DNA of 64,000 nt from Penium margaritaceum (Eukaryota; Streptophyta; Zygnematophyceae; Desmidiales; Peniaceae), in assembly GCA_023375785.1 (NCBI GenBank), contig SZWC01001206.1:98168-162167 (forward strand), read 5' to 3'. The notes under the pieces were generated by a model that had not been told where the DNA came from, ran no database searches, and worked only from the letters and a program-made list of their open reading frames with translations. The translations under genes were made by a program, and so were the position numbers. Of this stretch, positions 1 through 10,953 are shown in pieces. Positions within the stretch are counted from its first letter, which is position 1. Each line of letters opens with the position of its first letter.

Positions 1-880
1 ACGCAGTATCCTTGCATGGAAAGACATATTCCTTGCATTGGCGGTCAAGCATGGGCTTGAGGAACTTTACATCAACCCACCACCGAAGGACGTAGACGAC
101 AATACCCCCTTCTGTGCCTTCAACCCATTGACACGCACTCTTCCTGACGACCAGTCCTACGCCATCTGACAGTTTCGGTATTACGGGCAAGGTCCTCATC
201 TTGCGGGCAAGGTGAGGATCTAACCAACCCTTGCATTGGAGCTCCCTGTCCTTCAGAGGCATGGCAGGACCTAGTGACACATAAGGAGGAACAAGAAATG
301 GAAGTAGTTTTCAGGATGCGTGAAAAGCTTCATCGCTTCTATCTAAAGCCAGATTTGCCTTTTGCCAATTAGTGGGATGCGGCGATGGACATCAGGCACC
401 AGATCCTCGTACTCAGTGCCTCGTGCACCATTCTGGAGTGGTTGGATCTAATGCTACTCCACCTTGGCGAGCCATACAAGGAGTTCTGTCGCAACTTGCT
501 GCGACGTCTTTGCATTGTAGACACTGAGAGCACCAACCTGTCAATAGTGTTCAAAGGATTGACGGACTATGAGGACATCCTCCGAGGCAAGGATCAAGAG
601 GCTGGCACTTCAACTGCAACTACATTCACATATTTGATATCTGGGGCTTTTCATGCCATCACCGGGCAGGGAGGGTACAGTGCAAAAGGCGGACGTGGCA
701 GGCAGAGCGACAAAGGACGCTGATGTGGGCGAGACACCGGCATCCATACTTGCAACTACTGTCATCATCCTGGTAACTATTGGCATGCCTGTCTTGTGCT
801 ACAGTGCATCATGAACCCACAGCAGTAGTAGTACCAACAGCAGCCTTATCATCAGTAGTTGCGTCCACTGACCATGGGAT
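1..880 (+). pseudogene. copia element I: decayed gag with zinc knuckle
   Basis: The plus strand encodes a broken Ty1/copia nucleocapsid precursor. The frame starting at base 2 reads a gag-like N-terminal piece up to a stop near 170. After frame changes it resumes near 240-370, and the clearest open stretch is 385-723. At 750-791 a CCHC-type knuckle reads CNYCHHPGNYWHAC, with the His replaced by Asn. A Gln-rich tail follows (about 810-870), in which three TAG codons sit among CAG codons. The LTR of element H begins at 881, so this gag is the older sequence into which H inserted. The 5' end lies outside the window. It is certainly a retroelement gag; the copia assignment is likely but rests on the knuckle and on weak similarity. 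Confidence 0.6.
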
Positions 881-1584
881 TCTTGGAGAGATGCTCCTCA
901 CCATGGCACGAGTGACTCCAAAAAGGAACACCAAAAAGACAAGCCTTAGTAGCTTAGTGGTTAATGGTGTCCACCTTTAGAGGTAGGAGCCTAGGTTCAA
1001 GTCCCACAAGATGAATTTGTGCCCTGCCTCAAGGGAGGTGGAAAATGAATGCCCAGAAGTTAGCTCAACCTCTAGAATTCCTCCTTAAGGTTCTAGAAGG
1101 CCAGGTGCGGGCCAAGGACGGTGGCACACCTTCTAGGAGGGATGACTTGTCGTACAAGGCATCTAGGTGTGTCTTGGTGTTCTGGATACCTTCCCTCCTA
1201 CTAGAAGTAAGCTGAGGAATCTAGGAAGGGGAAGAAGCTTCTAGAGGAAGGAATGGATGCCTTCCTAGGTGGGAAAAAGGACAGCCTACCAAGGGCCACT
1301 CTAGAAGCCATACAATCTGCTAGGAAGCTTCAAATCTCGCACGCTTTGGTGTTCTGGAGATATTAGATCAATGGCTGTAGAATTCCACTGCTTGTGAGCC
1401 TTGATCAAGAGTTTATTTCCAGTCAATTGAGACCAAAACTACTGCCTCACTCTCCGACCAGTTTTCTGCCATCCTTGGAACTAGTTGCCTCCACAGTTTT
1501 GGTCCCTCCAAAAACAGTTGGTGGTGTAAGCCAGCCATTGCTAGGGACCCTCCAAGGTGCACACACTCACCCTCTGAGCCAACA
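881..1584 (+). repeat. 5' LTR of element H
   Basis: This 704-bp sequence matches 4362-4982 along its first ~620 bp. It starts TCTTGG (TGTTAG in the 3' copy) and ends GAGCCAACA. The repeated middle holds several TTCTAGAAGG-like words. A tRNA-like segment lies 70-125 bp from its start. The primer-binding site begins 2 nt after its end. Confidence 0.85.
950..1004 (+). promoter_or_regulatory. tRNA-like A box and B box inside H 5' LTR
   Basis: TAGCTTAGTGG at 950-960 fits the Pol III A-box consensus, and GGTTCAAGTCC at 994-1004 fits the B box exactly. The starts are 44 nt apart, the same as positions 8 and 52 of a tRNA. The acceptor stem does not pair, so this is not a functional tRNA. A SINE head or tRNA pseudogene captured by the LTR is the simplest reading. 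Confidence 0.6.
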
Positions 1585-1586
1585 AA

Positions 1587-1602
1587 GGGTTATACGCCCA
1601 CG
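1587..1602 (+). other. primer-binding site of H, half initiator-Met tRNA type
   Basis: GGGTTATACGCCCAC lies 2 nt after the LTR. It matches, with two changes, the complement of the plant initiator-Met tRNA anticodon arm (GGGCCCATAACCC). Priming from a tRNA cleaved in the anticodon loop is known for Drosophila copia, Ty5 and Osser. Confidence 0.65.
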
Positions 1603-1665
1603 TCCCAAGCTGGCTTGGAAGAAGGGGTTCCAAGCCAGCTTGTGTTCTCGCTTTCTAGATCAAGA

Positions 1666-2460
1666 CATGGCCGCCAACGAGCAAGAGCGCAGCGGCACTA
1701 TCCTTAAGTTTGATGGGACAGGCTTTTCCTTGTGGAGGTGGCAGTTTGAGGTCTTCCTCGACGACAAGGGACTGCTTGAGCTTGTGAAGGGTGATGACAC
1801 TGCTCCGCCGGAGAATGCAAGAGCTGTGGTCAAGGAGGCATACAAGAAGCACAACAAAAACGCGTTGGCATTCCTTGTGTCCGTGTTATGCCCACCACAA
1901 CATGGACACGTCCAAGGATGCAACCTGGTCGTAGACGCATGGTCAAAGCTCTACTGCATTTACCAGTCAAGCAACCTCGCCAATCAGCATTTCATATTCA
2001 AACGGCTTGTCACCCTCCAAGCCAACAAAGGTGACAACATCATGGACATCATGCAGCAAATTGAGTCACTCGCAGCGGAATGCGTGGCCACTTGTTTGGA
2101 GGTTGACTCTCAGTTGCAAGATATGATCGTCCTTCTCGCCTTGCTGGATAGTTGGAGTCCCATGATCACAGTCCTTGGTGGCTGGCCTTCCGACAAGCTG
2201 AAGTACCCAAAGGTTGCTAAGTACGTGCACAACAAGTGGATGCGACGTGTCGGTCGAGAGAGTGCAGCGGCATCAAGTTTTGCGTACACAATTCATCCTC
2301 ATTGTGGAGGCCAAAGCGAGAAGTGGAACGGTGCCAAATAGGGCACCAAGAAGGGTGACAAGAAGGGGGAGTGCTTCAACTGCGGCAAAGAGGGCCACTG
2401 TGCACGCAACTATCCCAAGAAGATCCAAGGCCGGTTGCACCGGGGTGGGAAGAAAGACGA
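1666..2460 (+). pseudogene. gag of element H
   Basis: The copia capsid/nucleocapsid begins at ATG 1666 (MAANEQERSG...), the first in-frame Met after the primer-binding site. The upstream part of the open frame is LTR and leader. It has the copia gag N-terminus with W residues in the 'FSLWRWQFEVFLDD' stretch, then the helical body ending at a TAG at 2339. Read-through continues into a zinc knuckle at 2372-2413 (CFNCGKEGHCARNY), where the last Cys has become Tyr. The basic tail ends at a TAG near 2462. It would package RNA in virus-like particles, but this copy is inactive. Confidence 0.8.
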
Positions 2461-3142
2461 GTAGGTCCTCATGGCGTTAAACTCCACCGACTTGAAGGAT
2501 TAAGGAGTTGCCATCATTGACTCCGGATCAGGCCACCACACACAATGCAACAGGGCGGCATTTGGCACCTACGGTTCCTCGGAGAGACGCATGATGGTGG
2601 CCAACAGTAAAACAGAGGTGGCTGCCGGTGAGGGTAACGTCCGCATTGAGTCCATTGTGGATGGCAAACTTGTCACCAGCACAATCCACGACGTGCTCTA
2701 CATGCCCAACTTTGGGGAAAACCTCCACTCCGTCAGCCACCTTACCAACAAGGGACTTGTTGTACTCTTCACAAAGAAGGAGGCCATCATTTCCAAGGAG
2801 GGCAAAGGTGAGGTTATTGTGCACGCCAAGAGAGAGGACGACTTGCACCTGCTATGCGCAAAGATCCTCGGCAGCCGGGCAGGGTCCAACGCCACCAATC
2901 TTGTAACAAAGGATGAAGGAGACCTAGACCTGTGGCACTGCCAATTTTTCCCTATTTCTCCGTTGATGGTGAAACAGATGGCAAAGAGAGAGGTGGTGCG
3001 GGGTCTCCAAATCAGTGGCCTTGATGGAGCCAAAGAGAACGTGTTTGAGCCATGCGTCATCCGCAAATCAACGCGGCAGCCGTTTGTGGCAAAGGGGACG
3101 CGTGCATCAACAAAGTTGGTAGTGGTACACACATGTGTGTAG
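2461..3142 (+). pseudogene. protease and pre-integrase region of H
   Basis: The aspartic protease active-site motif DSG lies at 2519-2527 (IIDSGSGHH). It is followed by the usual copia segment with VLYMPNFGENLHSVSHL (near 2693-2745) and a degraded GAG-pre-integrase domain (LDLWHCQF near 2925, then a Cys-poor remnant). The long open stretch is 2591-3142, ending in a TAG. The frame before it has a stop near 2502. The family's protease cleaves the Gag-Pol polyprotein. Confidence 0.8.
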
Positions 3143-4361
3143 ACCACTTGAAAGCTCCATTGGTGGAGCTCGCTACTTCCTCGCTTTCATCAATAACCAC
3201 ATCCGCAAACTATACCTCTACCTCATGAACGAGAAGAGCGAAGTCCTTGCATGCATGGAAGAGTTTGTGGCAGATGTGGAGCGGCAGACAGAGTTGATGG
3301 TGAAGGCGTTCCGAAGCGACAACGGTGGTGAATATGCAGACCGTCTTGGGTGGATGAAGAGCAAGGGGATTGAGTGGTAGAAAACAACTCCACACTCCTC
3401 GTAGCAGAATGGAGTTGCTGAGAGAGCAAATCGCATAATCCTTAACATGGTGCAATCCATGTTTAGCGACGCTGGCCTTCCACAACGGTTGTGGGCGGAG
3501 GCGGCATGGACAGTGGCATACATAATGAACCTTGCACTGACCAAGCCGTTGAAGGACAAGGACAGCAAGGCGTGAAAGATGCCACAAGAGGTGTGGAGCG
3601 GGAGGAAGCCGGCAGTGGGTCACCTCCGCACGTTTGGTTGTGTTGTACATTCGGTTGTGCAGGCACGTGAAAGGCAGACCAAGCCGGATCCACGACCACG
3701 CTGGTGTATTTTCCTTGGGTATGAGAGCAGAATCAAGGCGTACCGGCTCTTTGTCCCAAGGAGGCAGCAGATTGTGCGGAGTCGCGATGTCACGTTTGAC
3801 GAGAAAAGCCGTTGGACGGATGAGGAGGCAGGTCTCTCTAGAAGGGGGGAGGGGCTGCCAGTCCTTGAGGGGGAGACGCCAGAGGACGTGAATGAGGGTG
3901 ACGCCCTCGTAGGAGCACCAGCTGGAGAGGATTGCCTAGGGGATGGGCGAGTGGGAGAATTTTTTCTGGCCAGTTTGGATGAGGAATTCAAAGCAGCGGA
4001 GATGGACGTGGAGGCGGAGAGTTCGACCAATGTCTCCAAGGTCTCCAAGAGAGGGGGAGCAGGCGCTTGGAGTGGATGGCATTGAAAGGAGATAGCAACA
4101 AGAACAATCGCCTAAACAGCCTCGCACGAGCAACCGTGTGCGAAGAAGGACAAAGAGGTACGATGCGGACAAGGGCATTTGGAATGGGTTTGCACAAGTC
4201 TTCTTCATGCAAGAGAAGCCTAAAGGAGGTAGTGCACCTGAAGGATGGGGCTGAGTGGGAGGGAGCAATAAAATATAAGGTCGCCTCCCATGAGGAGAAA
4301 GACTCCTTGAGTTGCAGGTTGAGCATGGACGACTGCCATGGGTGATGCGCAACGGGGAGAT
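3135..4361 (+). pseudogene. integrase and linker of H; interior ends here
   Basis: The DDE integrase core is recognisable: ARYFLAFINNH, then AFRSDNGGEY (second Asp) at about 3307-3336, then QNGVAERANRI with the catalytic Glu near 3420. The C-terminal part WSGRKPAVGHLRTFGC...RSRDVTFDE runs 3598-3810. Stops interrupt at 3378 and 3402 (both TAG) and near 3573 (TGA). An acidic linker ends at 4085. From 4150 to 4345 another frame retains a piece that normally lies just before RT (FFMQEKPKGG...). The PPT follows directly, so RT and RNase H are missing rather than merely mutated. Confidence 0.8.
4351..4361 (+). other. polypurine tract of H
   Basis: AACGGGGAGAT abuts the TGTTAG start of the 3' LTR, in the position where plus-strand DNA synthesis is primed. 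Confidence 0.65.
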
Positions 4362-4982
4362 TGTTAGAGAGGTGCTCCTCACCATGGCATGACTTACTCC
4401 AAAAAGGAACACCAAAAACACAAGCCTTTGTGGCTTAGTGGTTAATGGTGTCCACATCTAGAGGAAGGGGCCCGGGTTCAAGTCCCACAAGATGAATTTC
4501 TGCCCTTCCTCAAGGGAGGTGGAAAATAGATGCCTGGAAGCTAGCTCAACCTCTAGAATTCCTCCTTAAGGTTCTAGAAGGCCAGGTGAGGGTCCAGGAT
4601 GGTGGCACACCTTCTAGAAGGGATGACCTATCCTAGAAGGCATCTAGAGGTGTCTTGGTGTTGTGGATACCTTCCCTCCTAATGGAAGTAAGCTGAGGAA
4701 TCTAGGAAGGGGCAGAAGCTTCTAGAGGAAGGAAGGGATGCCTTCCTAGGTGGGAAAAAGGACAGCCTACCAAGGGCCACTCTAGAAGCCATAGAATCTG
4801 CTAGGAAGCTTCAAATATGGTATGCTTTGGTGTTCAGGAAAGATTAGATTAGTGGCTATGAAATGCCACTGTTTGTGAGCCTTGATCAAAAGTTTATTCT
4901 CATTCAATTGAGGCCAAGACTATTGCCTCGCTCTCTGACCAGTTTTGTGCCATCCTTGGATATAGTTGCCTCCACAGTTTTG
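4362..4982 (+). repeat. 3' LTR of H, truncated, with tRNA-like boxes at 4431-4485
   Basis: This is a direct repeat of the 5' LTR up to CCACAGTTTTG, missing the last ~110 bp in the normal orientation. It keeps the tRNA-like pair: TGGCTTAGTGG at 4431-4441 and GGTTCAAGTCC at 4475-4485, again 44 nt apart. Confidence 0.8.
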
Positions 4983-5089
4983 TGTTGGCTCATAGGGTGA
5001 GTGTGCACCCTGGAGGGTCCCTAGCAGTGGCTGGTTCACCACACCAACTGTTTTTGGAGAGACTGAAACTTTGGAGGCAACTCGTTTTC
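4983..5089 (-). repeat. inverted LTR tail at the end of H
   Basis: From TGTTGGCTC at 4983 the sequence is the reverse complement of the missing LTR end (compare 1478-1584). It includes GGAGGGTCCCTAGCA and ends with GGAGGCAACTC. The piece GTTGCCTCC is therefore present on both sides in opposite orientation, near 4967 and near 5074. It could be a local inversion or snap-back during replication, or a truncated antisense LTR. Confidence 0.7.
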
Positions 5090-5379
5090 TGGATACCTTC
5101 TTGTTCCTTCTTATTCCTTTGAGCAATAAACTGTTCATTGGTGGAAATGACTGCATGAGGTATGAAAAATGAATGACTGCGTACGTTCTCTCTTCTTAAA
5201 AAAGATGAACAAGCATTCAAGAGGCAGCAAAAGATGCTACAGGTTGAAGAGGTGCATGCTGGATATGGGTGCAAATGCTCCTGGAGATACAAGTGGATGA
5301 ACATGTGGAATTGCTAGTGCAGATGCAAGTGCATATGCATACATAGTAGCACATAAAATCTGCAGTTAGGGTAGCACCA

Positions 5380-5709
5380 GTCGCAGGTGTTGCGGTTGCA
5401 CCCTTTGCAGCTATCAACCAGAAAATCCCTCACAGTGATGAGTCCTATGATTGAGGTGAAGATAAGGTGAACACTTTTGAATGTTATGAGCTCTCATTTG
5501 AGGAAGAATTGGGGACGTTGAACAATAGAAAGATAATCAACAAGAGGAGTAAAGATAGCAATGCTTTACTTGAAAATGGTTGGACAAGGAGGCGTGGGAA
5601 GATATGGTGGAGGAATGAGACGGTGAGCGTGGGGTCTTCTGAAAGACAAGGTGCTTGCTTATATTCATCTTGTTTGACATCAATCCTTTTTACTTTAACT
5701 CTCTTATAA
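5380..5709 (+). pseudogene. unrecognised coding-like stretch
   Basis: The open frame 5467-5709 reads a charged stretch (ELSFEEELGTLNNRKII, then KRSKDSNALLENGW, then a Trp/Arg-rich part). The same frame continues upstream to about 5380 through one TGA (APFAAINQKIPHSDESYD). No domain is recognised. It could be a host exon or transposon debris. Confidence that it is coding is low. Confidence 0.2.
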
Positions 5710-6119
5710 CCATGTGGTAAATAAAATGCTGGTAGTCTCATGTGCAAGCGCCTTCTTAAAAGGCTATGTCCTACCAATGACAATGTACTACAAGGGGTAG
5801 GGTGAAAAAATGGTGGAAGACCATCTCAGACATTATTTACATTCCTTTGGAAGGGTGGATAGGGTCATGTAACATGTTGGCCACAAGACATTGGAGGTAC
5901 TAAACATGTTTACTTCTGTTATGGTAGGTGTAAGGGATCATTGAATCATGCGGTTTTGTTCCAAAATCAGGCTGTGTTCACACTAGAAACATATCAAGTG
6001 TATTTAGATGATGGTAGGAAGTGGTTACCTCTTGTGTAAGTCTTTTAAAGAGTGTACCCAATAACATGAACATGCCACTGTGAATGTGCCTTCTTTCACT
6101 TTTCTTTCACTTTGATGAA

Positions 6120-6730
6120 CATCATCTTACGTCTTGTTCCTTTGAGCAATGTACTGTTTATTGATGGAAATGTCTGCATCAGTCTTTCAGATTTCCTTGT
6201 GCGAGCTGCTACAATGTACATGATGCAATTTTTTTTAAGAACTAGACAAGTGCAATTTACTAAGATATACTACTGCACCTGCCCTATGAATAATGAAGGT
6301 GGGATTCTACTTGAAAACAACAAAGAAGACATCGTCTATGATGTTGATGATGGTTTCATGTTTTACAACACAACTTAAAACAAAGATGATGGCCTCTCAC
6401 ATATCTCTGATAAGCTTATGGAGTGTGATAAAAAAGGAGACTTGTCATCTGTACATAAAACATGAGTTGGATTCGCAATCGTTCATGAACTGTTCAATAG
6501 TATGCACAAAATACCCATGAATATGTGGTTAACATTTCTGGAAGTAATCTATCACATACTCATGGGTTACAAACAAATAATCCTCACCATGTGACATGAC
6601 ATAACCATCCTTCTACATATTTTTATTCCTTTCCTTCCTGTCAAATGAGTATCTTTAGCTCAAATATTCCATCATGAAGCAAACCATCACCTTGCTGTGG
6701 TTTTCCACATGGGTTAGTGATTGTGTGCTC
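6120..6730 (+). repeat. left copy of an ancient duplicated unit
   Basis: It shares ordered blocks with 7330-7900. The clearest are a coding-like block at 6290-6400 (reading KEDIVYDVDDGFMFY) and a block at 6600-6715 that includes TTCCTTTCCTTC and CCATCACCTT. Spacing between blocks is kept at about 1.17 kb. The function is unknown. Confidence 0.5.
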
Positions 6731-7329
6731 ACTGACTAATCATTAAAGTTGTGTTATCCAGGATTTACAGGAAACCAACGCAATATCCAAAGTCAAAAGT
6801 ATTGGTAAGCCATATCCATTTGTCTTTGAAAAAACGAAATATCCAAATGCGGTTGCAACATTGATGCCACATGGAATTCCACATGGTGACATCGCTCTAT
6901 TTTAGCAAACAATCATAAGCCCCTTCACTCAGGCATTTGCGACTCTTCAGGGTCTGCAAATGGTTTGCACGGTGAACCAAGAATCCCCATGTCTTGAAAG
7001 AGAACCTGCTAGGTCCCACTACAACAAGTTAATGAATGCACATCTACATAGGGTCTCAAAGCAATTTGCAAGGATAATGGAGGGTTTATGCGTGTGGGTA
7101 AAACTATGAAAACTGTTTTTTTCCTTGATCGGGATCTAGAAACAAGCCTTTCTGTGCCCTCTTTTTGTTGACAAGAAAATCCCCATTTAGGGAAAAGGGG
7201 TTTCATGTTTGCATGGGTAGATCCTACACAAATGTTAAAAAACCCTGATACCCTTGAACTCAGATGTTTGTGAAGAAAATAAAGAAAAAGGGCTCATTTC
7301 ATTATTGAAATTCTTGCAACGGCGGAGGT

Positions 7330-7900
7330 GACATGTTATCCTTCTTGCTTTGCTCAATGAGAGACTTACGGGACATGCACATTGAGCTTGGAGTGCTTTT
7401 TTTCCAGGACATTCAAGGTAGCTTCTTTATTCAACTTGTGGTTAACTGAGCTGCAAAACATTGACTGCGTGGGATTTCATCTGAAAATAGCAAAGATGAC
7501 ACCTTCCATAACGTTGATGATGGTTTTTATCTTCTGCATGATAATGCACAACAAAAACAATGGCATCTTGAATCTGTGTGATGAACTTACAAAGTATGTG
7601 TAGACAGTGCACTTGTGTTCTGTATTTGATTAAATGATTTGGATACATAATCTACCACCACCTGTTGAGGAGTGCATAGTTTATGGTAAAGTTAAACTCA
7701 TGAGATCCTCGTGACTGCTTGACAATTGTTTATGACATACCTATGGGTTTGAAGTTTATAGTACTCACTATAGTACCGTGATGTACCCACTCTTATATGT
7801 CTGTAGATTCCTTTCCTTCATATCTAGTACTGTTAGCTCAGACTTTCCACCATGAATAATTCCATCACCTTATCATGGTTTTTCAAATGGGTGCAAAATC
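7330..7900 (+). repeat. right copy of the ancient duplicated unit
   Basis: It is collinear with 6120-6730. The matching block at 7465-7560 reads KDDTFHNVDDGFYLLHD in the equivalent frame, and 7790-7890 repeats the TTCCTTTCCTTC...CCATCACCTT block. The copies are diverged enough that only blocks are visible by eye. Confidence 0.5.
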
Positions 7901-8858
7901 TCAGATATCCATAAAGAACAAAGTGTGATTCTCATCCATCCACCTCGCACATAAGGAGTAAAACTTCGCCCAGTGTTTGAAAGGAAAGCACCTAGCCTTT
8001 CATCACATCCGACAAGAGCAACCATTTCCCATGGCACTTTAACTATTCAACGGCTGACGGAAAGTACATTGTATCAGATGTTGCATGGACACCTAATTCC
8101 TTGTTGTCACGTTAACACAGGTTTTAAACTTGTTTTATTTTTTTCTGAAAAAATATAGCATGAACGTCCTTGTGAAAAAATCTTCGATGTGCCGTAGTTT
8201 TAAACATGTTGGTTTGCGAGGGAAATGGGAACCTTTTTTTTTCCCGCAAACCATGTGGTGGTTTGAGTTTCCACAGAATTTATGGGATGTCATGCTCATT
8301 TTATGAACACCAAAAAAAAGTGTTCGTGCCAAAAGAGGTGTCAACAAAGAGAGATTTTATGGCAGCGATGTTGTTCCTCCACCTACAATTCAAATGGACT
8401 GGGACAAAGACCATGCGATTGAGAAAATTATTGGACACTGATGCTACATAAAAACCGGCCAAGAATCCCATCAATTGGCACGACTACAACATTGTGCACA
8501 AAAGATAGGGCCTTATAACAACCTCTGTGACACTGATCAACTGGTCAACAGATACTATATTTGTCACTAGCCTGTGGCAGCTCATGCGCAGGGATAACAC
8601 CGCTAAAAGGGAAGATGTGATATGTACCAAACCTACATGAGTCCTTAACCCTCGGGAGTGAGCATTCCTACCATCAAATTTATGGCCCACCGCGCATTCA
8701 CCTCATGATTTTTCTGCCCATCGGCCAAGGGAACATTGGCCACCTGTCACGACGTCAAGTGTCTCTCTTCCCAAAGAATCTGAAAAGTTCAACTACTCTC
8801 AACAATGGTGAACAGGATTCTGGCTAACCGTATCAATGTTTCATTAGTACTCGGTAGA

Positions 8859-8986
8859 ATTCTCAAGGGTACTAGATATTCATGAAGATGTGTCTCAATG
8901 TTCTTGACATCCCTTGACTTATCGATGGAGTTTCACAAAGTGACATGAACCATTCTCAAGGATACTAGATATTCATGAAGATGTGT
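8859..8986 (+). repeat. 35-bp direct repeat pair
   Basis: The segment beginning ATTCTCAAGGGTACTAGATA at 8859-8893 recurs at 8952-8986 with one or two changes, so the starts are 93 bp apart. Nothing else is recognised around it. Confidence 0.7.
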
Positions 8987-10083
8987 TGCTCGACTTAAGA
9001 ACCCAAGATCCCGAATATGCCTTATTCTTTTTTCCATATTGTATACATGCAGTTCACATGCCCAACGCTTTTCACCGAAGTACACTTACTGATAAATACA
9101 AGTAATCCAAGTATTCCAAGTGCTCAAATCGTTGTCTGCTATGCACATAATCCCTACAAACCATCCATGTTGTGCTCTGTACAACACCATATCCCACTTT
9201 TTGTTGAATTCCACAAACATAGCAAAAAATGTGAGTGAATATCACAGTGAACTACATTTCACAATCTGTAGCTCTGGTATGGGGCCCATGGGGGAGATCG
9301 CTAACTTTGATTTAGATTTGGATTCTTTCATGGGTTTGAGGGATGCAGAGTGATGAACATGTTCACAAGTGCTTGTGCACTTTTACGATTGCACAAATTC
9401 AATTCTCAATATCATTCGAAGAATCAATGCATTCTCGCTAATTTTGAATAATAGTACCTTAAGGTGTGTCCATGTAGCATCGCTCCCAACGTCTTGCTGA
9501 CGGCTATACCGTGGAAAAGGAAATTATGAAGCCAAGTTCCTTCGGTTGAGGCATTCATTTAAAACAGAATAAAACTGTGTTAAATGAAAAACAGAACTGT
9601 GTTTCATCAAACATTTTTTATGGTGTATTTGGATGGTCTCGGAGTTGTTTTGGTATGGCCAGATTACAAAAATGTAGCCCAGACTGCTACACAGGGATCA
9701 GCTTGTTTGGCACGACACAGATTGATGACATTTGGCAGACAGCTATGAAGTATCGATAGCCTTCCACTAAACTGGAACAGACTTAAATCCATTGAAGAAG
9801 AGGGTTTTTACAAAAACTGTAGAGCTAGAAGTGATGTCATGTTGATTGGAGTCCATTCCCTCCTCCTTAAGAAATTATAAAAAATCCTAATTTGAGCACA
9901 AAGACAATCATTTTCTGGAATACAAGTACGGATCACTGTGCTGGTTTTGGGCCCAAGCTCCTTTGTCAACCCAGGGGACATTCTGGATCTAGGTCCAAAA
10001 TGAAACGAGCAAGGTTTGTGCTTAACCCTGAAATTTGCGTGGATAGCTAATAAGTTAGTTGTGGGAAACGAGGGTCTGTTACC

Positions 10084-10953
10084 TCATTGAGATATGGGGA
10101 TGGTGGTTTGGTCAATGCCATATTGGTTTAACCAGTCTTTGTGCACCTTGTACTCACCACTATTGTGTATAAACAATTTGTTGACCTTCTTGATAATCTG
10201 TCGCTCTACCATGGCAAAAGAATCTTGAAGCGTCTTCTTGAACACTCCCTGTGCCTTGAGGAAGTAGAGCCACATCTTGCGACTGAGATCATCAATGAAG
10301 GTAAAAAATACTTGGTGCAAACATTTGAGGGAGTGCAAATTGGTCCGTACTCATCACAGTAATTTAAGCCCAAGATTGCTGCCGCACATTGTCCATTATG
10401 CTCAAAGGCCATTGTCTTTGCCTTGCCTTGGAGGTAGGGCTCACAGTGCTTTTTGTGCTACTGCATGACTTATAGTGTGCTTTCAGCCTCATACGAGCGC
10501 CTGTGCCACAGCTCAACATGACTGTCTTTGGTGGAGCTTTCTGCCATGGTGACTGCCTATGGTGCAATGTCAAGCTTTGGGGGCTTTGACTCTTCAAAAG
10601 CTACGTATCCCTCATTCGTGCTCTCAAGGGTCTTGGTGGGCAGCACACAGAGTCCATCGACTCTTAGAACCTATACAACAAGACTCTCCTTGGCCTAGGA
10701 GACATTGATTCTCTTATTCTTGACAATCACAACTTGCTCTCGTCTGAAGATGACGATCATGTCGTGGTATGTGATTCTAACACCAACAAGAGGTTTGCCA
10801 TAAAAGATGGTATGTAGACAAGGTTCTCCGACTTAATTTCCTTCTTTGTATTGTTCATTTATATGTTGATCAACTTGTCTCCATCATCTTGTGCATGGAC
10901 AAGGCTGCCTTTGGTACCCCAATGGAGATGAACCCATCCTTCTCCCTTGAAGA
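10084..10953 (-). pseudogene. element F: protease, pre-integrase and integrase core
   Basis: Read on the minus strand, a degraded protease/pre-integrase segment (10953 down to about 10400) leads into an integrase core at 10338-10087. This reads FFTFIDDLSRKMWLYFLKA, then a degraded second-Asp site (FIHNSGEY), then WLNQYGIDQTT. The frame stops where the family normally reads PYSPQSNG. No catalytic-Glu region, RT or RNase H follows to the left, so the copy is truncated there. Confidence 0.7.

Larger units (their letters stand above)
881..5089 (+). mobile_element. copia element H, lacking RT and RNase H
   Basis: Two direct LTRs (881-1584 and 4362-4982) enclose gag, protease and integrase, but the interior ends in the integrase-RT linker. 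A polypurine tract and the 3' LTR follow immediately, so there is no RT or RNase H. The left flank GGGAT (876-880) may pair with TGGAT (5090-5094) as an imperfect TSD. Several frames carry stops, so this copy is dead. A complete partner element would have had to supply RT. The LTRs differ at many sites, so the insertion is old. Confidence 0.85.
5090..10083. other. about 5 kb of AT-richer DNA without an identifiable gene
   Basis: No family motif was recognised on either strand. The open stretches are short. The region contains an ancient duplication (6120-6730 against about 7330-7900), a short repeat shared by 5100-5157 and 6128-6180, and a 35-bp direct repeat (8859 and 8952). It may contain fragments of old elements or of a host gene with small exons. 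Confidence 0.5.

Noticed and set aside
272-290. Shared 14-mer AGTGACACATAAGG at about 272 and 25853 as evidence of a second hAT end
   Set aside because: A match of this length is expected by chance in 64 kb, and no terminal repeat partner was found near 272.
385-723. Possible small host gene (112 codons)
   Set aside because: It is followed by a CCHC zinc knuckle in the gag arrangement, and its upstream frame reads as gag; it is a retroelement piece.
994-1010. Functional tRNA gene in the H LTR
   Set aside because: B box and spacing are right, but the acceptor stem cannot pair and the segment recurs in both LTRs.
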